Assembly: GCF_000092905.1 (NCBI RefSeq) | Contig: NC_014098.1 | Coordinates: forward strand, 2,232,001-2,296,000 | Direction of reading: 5' to 3' | DNA: 64,000 bases | DNA from: Kyrpidia tusciae DSM 2912 | Lineage (GTDB): Bacteria > Bacillota > Bacilli > Kyrpidiales > Kyrpidiaceae | Shown here: in pieces, positions 45,169 to 53,145 of the stretch | Layout: each line of letters opens with the position of its first letter | Numbering within the stretch: the first letter of the stretch is position 1 | The notes under the pieces: model-generated | Database searches by the model: none | Told to the model about the DNA's origin: nothing | The model's input: the letters and a program-made list of their open reading frames with translations, nothing else | Program-made: the position numbers and the translations under genes

Positions 45169-45241
45169 AGTTCCAGGCAAGACGGATTAATCATGCACTC
45201 ACAACTGGGACTAAAGCCTAGTTCCCCTTGGAGGGCGGATT

Positions 45242-46324
45242 GTGAAGCAGCAAATGTCTCGGCTCCAATTTGTGTTTCTCGCCCTGTGGCTGATCGTCGG
45301 CACAGGCATTCTTACTTTGCCCTTCACGATTGGTCAGATTACGATTCGCGACGGCTGGATCAGCGCGATCCTGCTTCTTCCAGGCGGTGCGGTTGTCATC
45401 ACTGTGATCGCCTTGTTTCGACGGGTGTTTCCGAACCAGTCGTTAGTAGAAGCTCTGCACGAAGCCCTCGGCCCCTTTGTCGGACGCGCGGCAAGCCTTT
45501 GGTTCATTTACATGATATTCGTGACGGAATGCTTTGTTTTACGGGAAGGGTCGGTATTTCTGAGCACAACCGTTCTCCCGTCCACGCCGAACTATATTGT
45601 GGCGGGGGCGTTCATCCTGCCAGTTGCGTATGTCACATATCAAGGGGCGGAAGTCCTCGGAAGAATGGCGGAAATCATCACGCCCATCGGTGTCGGTGTG
45701 ATCCTGGTGCTCTTCATGTTGGCTCTTCCTTACCTGAACCCTTCCTATCTTCAACCGGTATTGGCAGACGGTTGGAGTCCGGTTGTACGAGCGGACGTTG
45801 TGCCATGGGCCTACATGTGGGAAACGATGTTTTTTCTGCAGTTCAGAGGGGTTCCCGGGCAGTGGATGACGAAAGGGCTGCTGATCACGACCCTGTTAAT
45901 CTCCGCAATCGGTGTAATCGCCGAATTTACGGTTATTGCTGTGTTGGGGCCTGGTATCAGGTACAGTGCGTATCCGCTTCTTGAAGTGGTGCGAACGATT
46001 CGAATTGCCGATTTCATCGAGAGGCTGGATACGCTTTATGTCATGGGAGTGGTAACCACCATCTTTTTAAAGCTTTCTGTCATTCATTTTGCTTTCACCA
46101 CAGCGATTCAGAACTGGTTCGCCCCGTGTCAGTATCGCAGGATGGTTTGGAGTTCGGCGATACTGCTGTGGGCAGGGAGTTTCTTTCTTATCCACAACAG
46201 TAATGCCATAATGGACATAATTATGAAGGTTGTCTGGGGATACTTTACATCGACCGGGTTGGCGGGCCCCCTCCTCGCTGTAATCGTTCAACGATGGCGG
46301 CAGCACCGGGCGATTCGTCGCTAA
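45242..46324 (+). CDS. Spore germination protein, GerB family permease
   Basis: 360 residues from GTG 45242 (GGAGGG 6-7 nt upstream). Ten membrane helices of the APC-fold GerB family: LQFVFLALWLIVGTGILTLP, FTIGQITIRDGWISAILL, YVTYQGAEVLGRMAEII. The B subunit holds the germinant-binding pocket, usually for an amino acid. The gerA partner precedes it; no GerC lipoprotein gene follows, so the receptor is incomplete here or uses a C subunit coded elsewhere. Confidence 0.95.
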   Translation: MKQQMSRLQFVFLALWLIVGTGILTLPFTIGQITIRDGWISAILLLPGGAVVITVIALFRRVFPNQSLVEALHEALGPFVGRAASLWFIYMIFVTECFVLREGSVFLSTTVLPSTPNYIVAGAFILPVAYVTYQGAEVLGRMAEIITPIGVGVILVLFMLALPYLNPSYLQPVLADGWSPVVRADVVPWAYMWETMFFLQFRGVPGQWMTKGLLITTLLISAIGVIAEFTVIAVLGPGIRYSAYPLLEVVRTIRIADFIERLDTLYVMGVVTTIFLKLSVIHFAFTTAIQNWFAPCQYRRMVWSSAILLWAGSFFLIHNSNAIMDIIMKVVWGYFTSTGLAGPLLAVIVQRWRQHRAIRR

Positions 46325-46344
46325 CGAGATAAGTATTCCATCCA

Positions 46345-46425
46345 GTGGAAGGGAGCGGCCAGCCCCCGTCCTCACACTCCACCGGACATGCGGGTCCGCG
46401 GGTCCGCATCCGGCGGTTCACCAAG
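46345..46425 (-). pseudogene. Relic of the 3' part of a group II intron
   Basis: On the minus strand GGTGAACCGCCGGATGCGG, CCCGCATGTCCGGTGGAGTG, then GAGGACGGGGGCTGGCC resemble the conserved stretch after the reverse transcriptase of bacterial group II introns (usually GAACCGCCGTRTGCGG..CCGCACGYACGGTGGTGTG..AGGACGG). The rest of the intron is absent. Confidence 0.5.
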
Positions 46426-46554
46426 CTTGACGGAGCCTTCGGATTGCCCGACCAAAGCAACAAGTGGACCACAGGGCATGACCCGATCATGTTCGATGAC
46501 AACAACAAGACGGCGACGGTGGTCATCCCGTCCGGTCCACCATTTTCAGCGATC

Positions 46555-46580
46555 GAAAAAAGCGGGCCCCATCGCCCGCC
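46555..46580 (-). terminator. Intrinsic terminator of the DUF2892 gene
   Basis: On the minus strand GCGGGC, loop GATGGG, GCCCGC is followed by TTTTTTT. It lies about 60 bp after the gene. Confidence 0.75.
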
Positions 46581-46585
46581 ATTTT

Positions 46586-46615
46586 CGCGTAACCTAATTC
46601 CGCGTAACCTAATTC
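46586..46615. repeat. Two tandem 15-bp units
   Basis: CGCGTAACCTAATTC occurs twice in a row (46586-46600, 46601-46615). It lies between the DUF2892 stop and its terminator. Confidence 0.7.
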
Positions 46616-46638
46616 CGCCTGTAGCTTCAACCGCCCGC

Positions 46639-46839
46639 CTAACGATTCACCCGCCGGCAGGTGTTGATGCCAAACAACGAATACAGGGGACACCACTTCG
46701 CCACCGCCGTAAACAAAGGAATGATGCCGATAAGACCGATGTACTTGGCGTTGCCCGGCACGATGAACAACAGCGCCAACAAGACGATCCCGATCACAGC
46801 CCGGATGACGCGATCCACTTTCCCAACGTTCTCTTTCAT
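46639..46839 (-). CDS. DUF2892 small membrane protein
   Basis: 66 residues from ATG 46839 with GGAGGGGAG upstream. Pattern MKENVGKVDRVIRAVIGIVLLALL, LIGIIPLFTAVAKWCPLYSLFGINTC is that of the DUF2892/YgaP-membrane family: two helices and the conserved CPLYxxxGxxTC end. In YgaP the same unit is fused to a rhodanese that handles sulfane sulfur; free-standing forms are of unknown role. Monocistronic, with its own terminator. Confidence 0.9.
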   Translation of the reverse strand: MKENVGKVDRVIRAVIGIVLLALLFIVPGNAKYIGLIGIIPLFTAVAKWCPLYSLFGINTCRRVNR

Positions 46840-47026
46840 GAGGCTCCCCTCCATGTTGGGACATCTGGTTCCTCTTTTAGTATCTCAAAAAACAAAGAAA
46901 AAACCACCACCCGGGATCCATTGTCATCGAACATTCCAGATTTTGCCCCAGTCCTGTCGACATTGTGCTCCTTAACACCGCGCCAAGGGGCGGCTCGCCC
47001 GGCCGCCCCGGTCCTTCCCCGCCCCT

Positions 47027-47905
47027 TCACTCAAAATGGTAGCGCTTCTGTAAAAGGCGCCCCGCCACGACGATCAGGCCGTACAACACGACAGAGACGA
47101 TGACCAGGAGCGCGATGCTGGTCATCACGAGGTTCATTTGGAACACCTGGCCGCCATAGAGGATCAGGAACCCGAGCCCCGCCTTGGAAGATAAAAATTC
47201 CCCCATGATCACGCCGACCAACGTCAATCCGATGTTGACCTTCATGGCGGCCACCAGACTGGGGATCGAGGCCGGGAGCACGACGAGCTTGAACATTTGC
47301 CATCTCGTCGCCCCCAGGGACTCCATCAACTTCAATTTGTCCCGACCGGCCTCCCGAAAGCCGGACTCCAGCATCAGGATCGTCACGACAATGGAAATGG
47401 CCACCGCCATCCCGTAGATGGAATTTCGGTCCCCCAGCCAAATATAAAAAATCGGCCCCAGTGCCACTTTGGGCAGCGCGTTGAGGACGACGAGATACGG
47501 CTCCAACACCTTGGAGAGCAAGGAGGACCACCACAAGGCCACCGCGGCCAGCCCGCCCACGCCCAATGACAGGACAAAGCCGATCAGCGTCTCCCGCACC
47601 GTCACCCAGGTGTGGTGGCCGATCTGTCCCTGCCCGGCCATGATCCAGAAACTGGTGGCGATCTGGGACGGCATGCTCGTCAACATGGGGTCGACCCAGT
47701 GGAGCCGGGCCGCCAGCTCCCAAATCCCCAGCACCACCAGGAGCAGCAGCCACCGCCCCGCCCGGATGCGGCGAATTCGTCCCCGCTGCCAGCGCAGATA
47801 AGCCCGATAGGCCGCACTGGGGACAGCCCGGGTCGCGGCCGCATTCCTCCTTCGCCCGCCCCATCCTTTTTCCTCCAGCTCACCAAACTGTTCAAACCCG
47901 GACAT
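47027..47905 (-). CDS. ABC transporter permease, SsuC/TauC/nitrate type
   Basis: 292 residues. A basic N-terminal extension (about 50 residues) precedes six membrane helices: RWLLLLVVLGIWELAARL, LIGFVLSLGVGGLAAVALWW, and the EAA-type loop ALPKVALGPIFYIWLG. The loop ESLGATRWQMFKLVVLPASIPSLVAAMKVNIG contacts the ATPase. Part of a taurine/aliphatic sulfonate/nitrate/thiamine-precursor class importer. It starts 14 bp inside the ATPase gene. Confidence 0.9.
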   Translation of the reverse strand: MSGFEQFGELEEKGWGGRRRNAAATRAVPSAAYRAYLRWQRGRIRRIRAGRWLLLLVVLGIWELAARLHWVDPMLTSMPSQIATSFWIMAGQGQIGHHTWVTVRETLIGFVLSLGVGGLAAVALWWSSLLSKVLEPYLVVLNALPKVALGPIFYIWLGDRNSIYGMAVAISIVVTILMLESGFREAGRDKLKLMESLGATRWQMFKLVVLPASIPSLVAAMKVNIGLTLVGVIMGEFLSSKAGLGFLILYGGQVFQMNLVMTSIALLVIVSVVLYGLIVVAGRLLQKRYHFE

Positions 47906-48662
47906 GATCTTTCAGCTCCTCCCACACGCGGTTAAAATACCGGGAAAACTCCGGTTCTTTTCGCAGAGCCGTAGGAAGAAGCCGCCCGGCCGCATACCGG
48001 ATCGGGTGCTCCGCGGTAATCGTCGCCGGCCGCTTCGACATCACCACCACCCGGTCTGCCATGGTGATCGCCTCGGCAATATCGTGGGTCACCAAAACCA
48101 CCGTCTTTCCCTGATCGCGCAAAATCTCGGCCACCTCATCCCCGAGACTGAGCCGGGTTTGATAGTCCAGCGCCGAAAAGGGCTCATCAAGAAGCAGAAT
48201 ATCCGGATCGAGCAGCAGGGTCCGGATCAGAGCCACCCGCTGGCGCATCCCCCCGGAGAGCTGTTTGGGCGCGTGGCCCGCGAATCCGCCGAGACCATAG
48301 CGATCGAGGAGTTCCAACGCCCGCCGCCGGGCGGCCTCCCGATCAAGTCCGCGCACTTCGGCGCCGATGAGAACGTTGTGAAGAACGTCCCGCCATTCGA
48401 ACAAAGAATCGTGCTGCAACATGTATCCCACCCGCCGGGAGGGACCGGTGAGGGGCTCACCGAACAGACGCACCTCCCCCTGGGTCGGGCGAATCATCCC
48501 GGCGAGAAGTGACAACAGCGTGCTCTTCCCACAGCCGCTGGGCCCCACGATGCTGACAAATTCCCCGGCTTCCACCTGAAGATGGACATTGCGCAAAGCC
48601 TCGGTTTCTTCTTTCATCGTAAAATACCGGTGAAACACACCGCGCACCTCGATCTGCGCCAT
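47892..48662 (-). CDS. ABC transporter ATP-binding protein, SsuB/TauB type
   Basis: 256 residues from ATG 48662 with GGAGGGG upstream (a 41-residue longer frame lacks one). Walker A GPSGCGKSTLL near 40, Q-loop LQHDSLFEWRD near 83, signature LSGGMRQRVALIRTLL near 137, Walker B DILLLDEPFSALD near 160, H-loop VTHDIAEAI near 192. It powers the importer with the adjacent permease and binding protein. Confidence 0.92.
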   Translation of the reverse strand: MAQIEVRGVFHRYFTMKEETEALRNVHLQVEAGEFVSIVGPSGCGKSTLLSLLAGMIRPTQGEVRLFGEPLTGPSRRVGYMLQHDSLFEWRDVLHNVLIGAEVRGLDREAARRRALELLDRYGLGGFAGHAPKQLSGGMRQRVALIRTLLLDPDILLLDEPFSALDYQTRLSLGDEVAEILRDQGKTVVLVTHDIAEAITMADRVVVMSKRPATITAEHPIRYAAGRLLPTALRKEPEFSRYFNRVWEELKDHVRV

Positions 48663-48785
48663 CGGCACCCCTCCTTCCGGTGATGGCCGGGGAGCCGCCG
48701 TTAGACGGGTATCCCACCCAGGCGTCCCCTCACCGGGGCCGCCTGGGGTTGCCCCGGCCTTGAGATGCCCTTTTCCCCGTGCCAT

Positions 48786-49847
48786 TCATTGGCCGCCCGC
48801 CGTTTTTTGGGCGAACCGGGTCTCTACCACGGCGTTGTACGGCACCTTTTGATCCGCTTTGATCGTGCCCGCCTCGATAAGGACATTTTGCAGGATCCCG
48901 AACTGCTCCTGGGTGAGCACCGGATTGTTCGGCCAGGTGTGCTGCTGTTCATAACGCTGGATGGATTTTGCGATCAAGTCTTTCGGCGTGCCTTCAAAAT
49001 ACGGCGCGATCACGTCCGCCACTTCGGACGGGCTGTGGCTCTCCATCCATCGAGTGGCCTGGTACACTGCGGTGCACCATTTTTGAATCACGTCGGGGTG
49101 AGCGCGAATGTACGCGTCCGTTGCTTCATAGGCTGTCTCGGGGTACGATCCGCCGGCTTCGCCCAGGGAAGCCACCACTTTTCCGACCCCCTGTTGTTCC
49201 AACATCGATGCCAGGGGTTCATAAACCTGGATATAGTCCCCCTGCCCGCTGCGGAACGCCCCCACCATGGCTTGGGGGGCAATGTTGGTGATGACCTTTG
49301 CGCCATGCACGCCCTTTTCGGCCAACACATGGTTCAGAACCATCTGAGGGGAACTGCCGGGCCGCCAACTGATAATCGACTTGCCGTTTAAATCCTGCCA
49401 ATGGAAAGGCTTCGACGTCGGCCGCCCGACCAAAAAAGACCCATCCACTCCGGTCAGTTGATAAAAAGCCTTGATGTTCTTTTCCCCGTGCTGGTTGTAA
49501 ATGTAGACCGAGGTTTCCGGGCCGATCAGGGAGATGTCCGCCGTCCCCGCCAGGAGGGCCGCCGCTCCCTTATCCGAGCCTTGGGAAGTCACCATGTCCA
49601 CATTGAGCCCTTGTTGTTGAAAAAATCCATTGGCCAGTGCCACGTAATGGGGTGCGTAAAAAATCGACCGGATCACCTCGGAGAATCGAATGGTCTGGGT
49701 CTGCCCCCCCGAGGCACCGCCCACTCCGGGTGCCGGCCCCGGCGCCCCGGGAGCTGTGCCTGTAGCCCCACATCCGGCAACCAAGACTGCAAGCGCCACC
49801 GTCGCCAGGACCCACCACCATCTTCGTTTCCGTTTGACTCCTTTCAT
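48786..49847 (-). CDS. Lipoprotein substrate-binding protein, SsuA/NMT1 type
   Basis: 353 residues. Signal peptide with lipobox LVAGC near residue 26, followed by a Gly/Pro/Ala-rich linker. Then the NMT1/SsuA fold: IRFSEVIRSIFYAPHYVALANGFFQQQGL, TSQGSDKGAAALLAGTADISLIGPETS and ISWRPGSSPQMVLNHVLAEKG. It captures a small organic substrate (sulfonate, nitrate-like, or thiamine precursor) outside the cell and delivers it to the permease. First gene of the three-gene operon; the ligand cannot be named from the sequence. Confidence 0.9.
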   Translation of the reverse strand: MKGVKRKRRWWWVLATVALAVLVAGCGATGTAPGAPGPAPGVGGASGGQTQTIRFSEVIRSIFYAPHYVALANGFFQQQGLNVDMVTSQGSDKGAAALLAGTADISLIGPETSVYIYNQHGEKNIKAFYQLTGVDGSFLVGRPTSKPFHWQDLNGKSIISWRPGSSPQMVLNHVLAEKGVHGAKVITNIAPQAMVGAFRSGQGDYIQVYEPLASMLEQQGVGKVVASLGEAGGSYPETAYEATDAYIRAHPDVIQKWCTAVYQATRWMESHSPSEVADVIAPYFEGTPKDLIAKSIQRYEQQHTWPNNPVLTQEQFGILQNVLIEAGTIKADQKVPYNAVVETRFAQKTAGGQ

Positions 49848-49932
49848 CGCTCCTCTCCCTCCTCCTCCACCCTATGCGACGATGGCCTATATTGCCTCTA
49901 TTGCCTCCAGGCGCGGGGGTGTGATCCGGTGG

Positions 49933-49961
49933 TTGACATATCCCCCCCGGGGGGTTATATT
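49933..49961 (+). promoter_or_regulatory. Promoter with CsoR-type operator in its spacer
   Basis: TTGACA (49933-49938), a 17-bp spacer and TATATT (49956-49961). The spacer is TATCCCCCCCGGGGGGT, a C7G6 tract flanked by TAT/TTATA, the form of operator used by CsoR/RcnR/FrmR-family repressors. The first gene starts 22 bp after the -10. Binding of the repressor there would block RNA polymerase directly. Confidence 0.8.
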
Positions 49962-49983
49962 CGGGGGCATGGAGGCGTCTGCC

Positions 49984-50259
49984 ATGGGACATCATTTACA
50001 CAAATATCGAAAGCAAGTGATCGACCGATTGGCACGGATTGAGGGTCATGTTCGGGCTGTTAAAGAGATGGCGCACGATGACAGGGACTGCTCGGATTTG
50101 TTAATCCAAATCGCCGCCGTTCAGAAGGCTCTTGATGGAGTGGCCAAGGTGATTTTGAAGGACCACTTGGAGGTGTGTGTGGCGGCAGCTGACCGCCAAG
50201 ACGACTTGAACAAGGTGTTGGGCGACTTGCGCAATGCCTTGGATCATTATATTCGATAG
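49984..50259 (+). CDS. CsoR/RcnR-family metal-sensing repressor
   Basis: 91 residues from ATG 49984, 8 nt after GGAGG; an upstream in-frame ATG at 49969 overlaps that ribosome site. All-helical family core: RLARIEGHVRAVKEMAHDDRDCSDLLIQIAAVQKAL and KDHLEVCV. The CsoR metal-site positions are Cys (RDCSD), His (KDHLE) and Cys (EVCV); the His of IEGHVR and an N-terminal HHLHK could complete a nickel/cobalt (InrS-like) or copper site. It represses its own promoter and the CDF exporter downstream until metal binds. Confidence 0.88.
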   Translation: MGHHLHKYRKQVIDRLARIEGHVRAVKEMAHDDRDCSDLLIQIAAVQKALDGVAKVILKDHLEVCVAAADRQDDLNKVLGDLRNALDHYIR

Positions 50260-50271
50260 GAGAGGGACGGA

Positions 50272-51324
50272 ATGGGGTTCGGGCACGGTCACTCTCACCA
50301 CCATGACCGAGGACACAGCCATTCCCATGGTGGTGTCGACAGCAGTATCCTTCAAGACAAAGAAGCGACAAGAGTTTTGATGATTTCGTTTGTAGGTCTC
50401 CTTGTGACAGGCATCGTGCAGGCCGCCTTTGTGGCCCTGTCCGGCAGTGTCGCGTTGCTGGCAGACACCATTCATAACTTTGGAGATGCATTCACCTCCA
50501 TCCCGCTTTGGTTCGCATTCATCTTGAGTCGCCGCCTGCCCACAAAGCGATTTCCGTATGGGTTAAACCGCACTGAGGACATCGCCGGTTTGTTCATTGT
50601 ACTGGTCATTCTGGTGAGCGCCGTCGTTGCGGCCTACGAATCGGTTCTAAAGCTCATCCACAGTTCTTCGATCAACCATTTGGGAGTTGTTGCGCTGGCA
50701 GCAGTCATCGGTTTTTTGGGAAATGAGATGGTCGCTGTCTACCGCATCCACATGGGCAAGAAGATCGGGAGTGCAGCCCTGATTGCCGATGGTCATCACG
50801 CGAGGGTGGACGGCCTTACTTCTTTAGCCGTGCTCATTGGCGTGGTGGGTGCATGGTTGGGTTATCCGATCGTTGATCCAATTGTGGGGCTCGGCATTAC
50901 CCTCATGATCCTTCTCATTGTCAAAGACTCCGCCAAAACGGTGTTTACCCGAATCATCGACGGAATCGAACCGGAAACGATTGACGCAATGGCCGCGTCC
51001 GCTGCGGATGTACCCGGTGTCCTGAAAGTCAATGACGTCAAGGCTCGTTGGTTCGGTCATGAAGTTTTGGCTGAGATGAGTATCGCGGTCAACTCAGATC
51101 TTTCCGTGAAAGATGCACATCAAATCGCTAAAAATGTCATTCATCGGCTTCAACATGATATTGACCATCTTTCTGCTGTACAAGTCCATGTGGACCCTGT
51201 GGAAGAACAGGGGGAATCGTTTCATTATCAGGAAAGTTTCCGCGGCCATCATGGACAGGACCATGATCATGGCCACGATCATCAGCATAGACTGGTGCGT
51301 CGTCACACCCGGATCCACTCCTAA
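50272..51324 (+). CDS. CDF-family heavy-metal efflux transporter with His-rich ends
   Basis: 350 residues. His-rich N-terminus (HGHSHHHDRGHSHSHGG), six membrane helices, transport site HNFGD and DGHHARVD (HxxxD pairs in helices 2 and 5), cytoplasmic C-terminal domain, and another His/Asp-rich tail (HHGQDHDHGHDHQH). It exports Zn, Co, Ni or similar divalent ions against protons. It follows the CsoR-type repressor by 12 bp, so metal-induced expression is expected. Confidence 0.93.
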   Translation: MGFGHGHSHHHDRGHSHSHGGVDSSILQDKEATRVLMISFVGLLVTGIVQAAFVALSGSVALLADTIHNFGDAFTSIPLWFAFILSRRLPTKRFPYGLNRTEDIAGLFIVLVILVSAVVAAYESVLKLIHSSSINHLGVVALAAVIGFLGNEMVAVYRIHMGKKIGSAALIADGHHARVDGLTSLAVLIGVVGAWLGYPIVDPIVGLGITLMILLIVKDSAKTVFTRIIDGIEPETIDAMAASAADVPGVLKVNDVKARWFGHEVLAEMSIAVNSDLSVKDAHQIAKNVIHRLQHDIDHLSAVQVHVDPVEEQGESFHYQESFRGHHGQDHDHGHDHQHRLVRRHTRIHS

Positions 51325-51478
51325 TACAAACGGAGCTGTCAGCCCCGTATCCGTCCTCCCCCACGGTTCATCACCAGAGGACGTCACCACAACTAAAACC
51401 AATGACTGGAGACGGGCACATTTTTCACAGTTCCCGCGTAGGTTGATGGGGAGCCCCGCGGCAAGACAAGCGTCTATC

Positions 51479-51518
51479 CGCATTGGGCGCGACGGTGGAC
51501 CGCCTCGCACCCAATGCG
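51479..51518. repeat. Inverted repeat downstream of the CDF gene
   Basis: CGCATTGGG (51479-51487) pairs with CCCAATGCG (51510-51518). No T-tract follows. It lies between two convergent genes and may act as a weak bidirectional stop. Confidence 0.45.
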
Positions 51519-51552
51519 TTCACATAGACACCCGGTGACTGCCGTCATCCGT

Positions 51553-52143
51553 TCAAGGCGTATCTTCCACATTGCGCGGCGTTGCTTCTGCCCCTTGGAA
51601 AAGCGGTGCATTGCCTTCTTTTGCGGTGTTCTCCTCCACTTCCGATTGCCGGGACATCTGCAACCATCGGTTTAGGGTGCGCTTGTATTCCACAAACATG
51701 GCCACGCGCCACGGAACAATCATCCCGTAAGCCAGGAGGAAAAATACCGCACCGGTCTGAGGTAATGTGATATATTGTTCTAGGTAGCTGTGCAACAGCA
51801 ACCGCACGGCCAGAAGGCCCAGCAAAATCAGCACAAAGGCTTTGGAACGCTTGAGATAAATCTTGCCGTCAATGACATGAAATTTTGATGTCCGAATCAA
51901 TGGATAGGACAGAAATAACGCGCCGGCGAGAAACGCAACCAGGCCCCACCACACAGGGATTCGCATCACCGGAGCTGCGAACATGACAAAACCGGTGGTC
52001 ATGCCGATGGGCGGCATGATGATCTTTTTCACCGAGGTGGGCCGCTGCGCCGCTTTGAGGCGTATGGCGATCACCATGAGCGCCATCACTACGGCGCCGA
52101 GCGTCGCCGTTGTCTGAAGGTTAAAGAAGGCGGCGTGAGGCAT
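51553..52143 (-). CDS. CcdC-family membrane protein (DUF1453)
   Basis: 196 residues from ATG 52143 (GGGAGGG 6 nt upstream). Five or so membrane helices with KAAQRPTSVKKIIMPPIGMTTGFVMF near 30-55, YPLIRTSKFHVIDGKIYLKRSKAFVLILLGLLAVRL near 75-115, which match CcdC of Bacillus. That gene lies near cytochrome c maturation genes elsewhere, although its exact role is not known. The last 40 residues are hydrophilic. It stands alone. Confidence 0.8.
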   Translation of the reverse strand: MPHAAFFNLQTTATLGAVVMALMVIAIRLKAAQRPTSVKKIIMPPIGMTTGFVMFAAPVMRIPVWWGLVAFLAGALFLSYPLIRTSKFHVIDGKIYLKRSKAFVLILLGLLAVRLLLHSYLEQYITLPQTGAVFFLLAYGMIVPWRVAMFVEYKRTLNRWLQMSRQSEVEENTAKEGNAPLFQGAEATPRNVEDTP

Positions 52144-52385
52144 TATCAACCCTCCCACGGAAGACTCATGCCATCAGTATAGCACAAAAACTCCGGACGT
52201 GTTCCCCGGCCAGGTCGGCCGCGTCGGTCCAGGGCTTCAGGTCAGACCCGGGCGCGTCGGACCGGCATCCCGGCAGCGGTCCTTTGCAACGCCCGCACAG
52301 AACGGCAACGCGCGGGCAGGGACACAGCGATTGTCAATAAATATTCACATGTCCCGGAACAACCACTGTGAAAGGAGCGCAAGAC

Positions 52386-52655
52386 ATGGCTGCTTATCCC
52401 GAAAAAGAGCACAGGATCACCCTTAGAGATGACGAGGGCCGCGAGGAAACCTATGATTTGGCGGATATCCTGGAAGTACATGGGCGTACCTACGCCATCT
52501 TACTGCCCGTGGATGAGATCCTCAACACCGAGGGTGTGGTGTATCGCCTGGATCCGGACGGAGGCGGGGGCATTGCTTTTGCTCCGGTAGAAGACGACGA
52601 AGAATGGCAGGCGGTGGTCGACGCCTTCAACCGATCCCTTTTTGAAGAGGATTGA
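52386..52655 (+). CDS. DUF1292 protein (YrzB-like)
   Basis: 89 residues from ATG 52386 with AAAGGAG upstream. Acidic protein with HRITLRDDEGREETYDLADILEVHGRTYAILLPV and an acidic C-terminal half ending EEWQAVVDAFN, characteristic of DUF1292. In other Firmicutes the family gene lies near ruvX/yrrK; here it stands alone. Function is unknown. Confidence 0.85.
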   Translation: MAAYPEKEHRITLRDDEGREETYDLADILEVHGRTYAILLPVDEILNTEGVVYRLDPDGGGGIAFAPVEDDEEWQAVVDAFNRSLFEED

Positions 52656-53145
52656 TCTGCAAGATCCTGGGATCCTGAAAACTGCTTTAAGACTGTCGCT
52701 CAATCTGTTTCATTTTTGCTATCACCTTCTATCAAACATTGACAGACTTGACAGCAAAACAGTTTACGCTCTCCGAGAGGCTGGCTGCTCCCCGAAGACC
52801 CGATTGGCGAGGCCCTGGGGCCGAGCATCTGGAGTCCCGCCCGAAACAGTACCATCAGGCCGTCCGCCGACCAGCGCCCGACACCGACAGTTTCCAAACG
52901 GCGGGGTGGTCCCTCGACGCTTGCGTGTCTCCCACCGGCAGGACAGGGATCGCTTTCGCCAACCCGGAAGGCCGTTTGGCCGAACCCCCCAGGATCAGCC
53001 ACCCGGCGGCGCTCCGCTTGCGCCTCATCGTCAAAGCCGTGTTCCGTGCGGCCTTCGCCAACCCCCGCACGCCCTCACGGTCTTTCTCCCGCCCGGCCTG
53101 TCCCTGTCCCGTCTTCCCGGGAACATCCCGGGAACTCTGATTCAT
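52656..53145. other. Intergenic, right flank of the IS607-type element
   Basis: 490 bp. It carries an AT-rich start (52680-52770) and then GC-rich, structured sequence up to the tnpB stop. A perfect 9-bp hairpin (TTCCCGGGA, loop ACA, TCCCGGGAA, 53114-53134) lies 12 bp beyond the stop codon. This is where the element's right end and the TnpB guide RNA scaffold would be expected. No protein gene recognised. Confidence 0.45.
53114..53134 (-). ncRNA. Hairpin just after tnpB, possible reRNA/omega-RNA part
   Basis: TTCCCGGGA-ACA-TCCCGGGAA is read on the minus strand directly after the tnpB stop. In IS200/IS605 and IS607 elements the guide RNA comes from the tnpB 3' end and the right end. The extent cannot be fixed from one copy. 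Confidence 0.3.

Larger units (their letters stand above)
46325..46638. other. Intergenic with group II intron relic, terminator and tandem repeat
   Basis: 314 bp after gerB. It holds a ribozyme-like relic, a minus-strand terminator and two 15-bp tandem units, each listed separately. No coding sequence is convincing. Confidence 0.5.

Noticed and set aside
46245-46526. 93-codon minus-strand frame as a protein
   Set aside because: It runs over the gerB 3' end and the group II intron relic; the similarity is to intron RNA sequence, not to a protein family.
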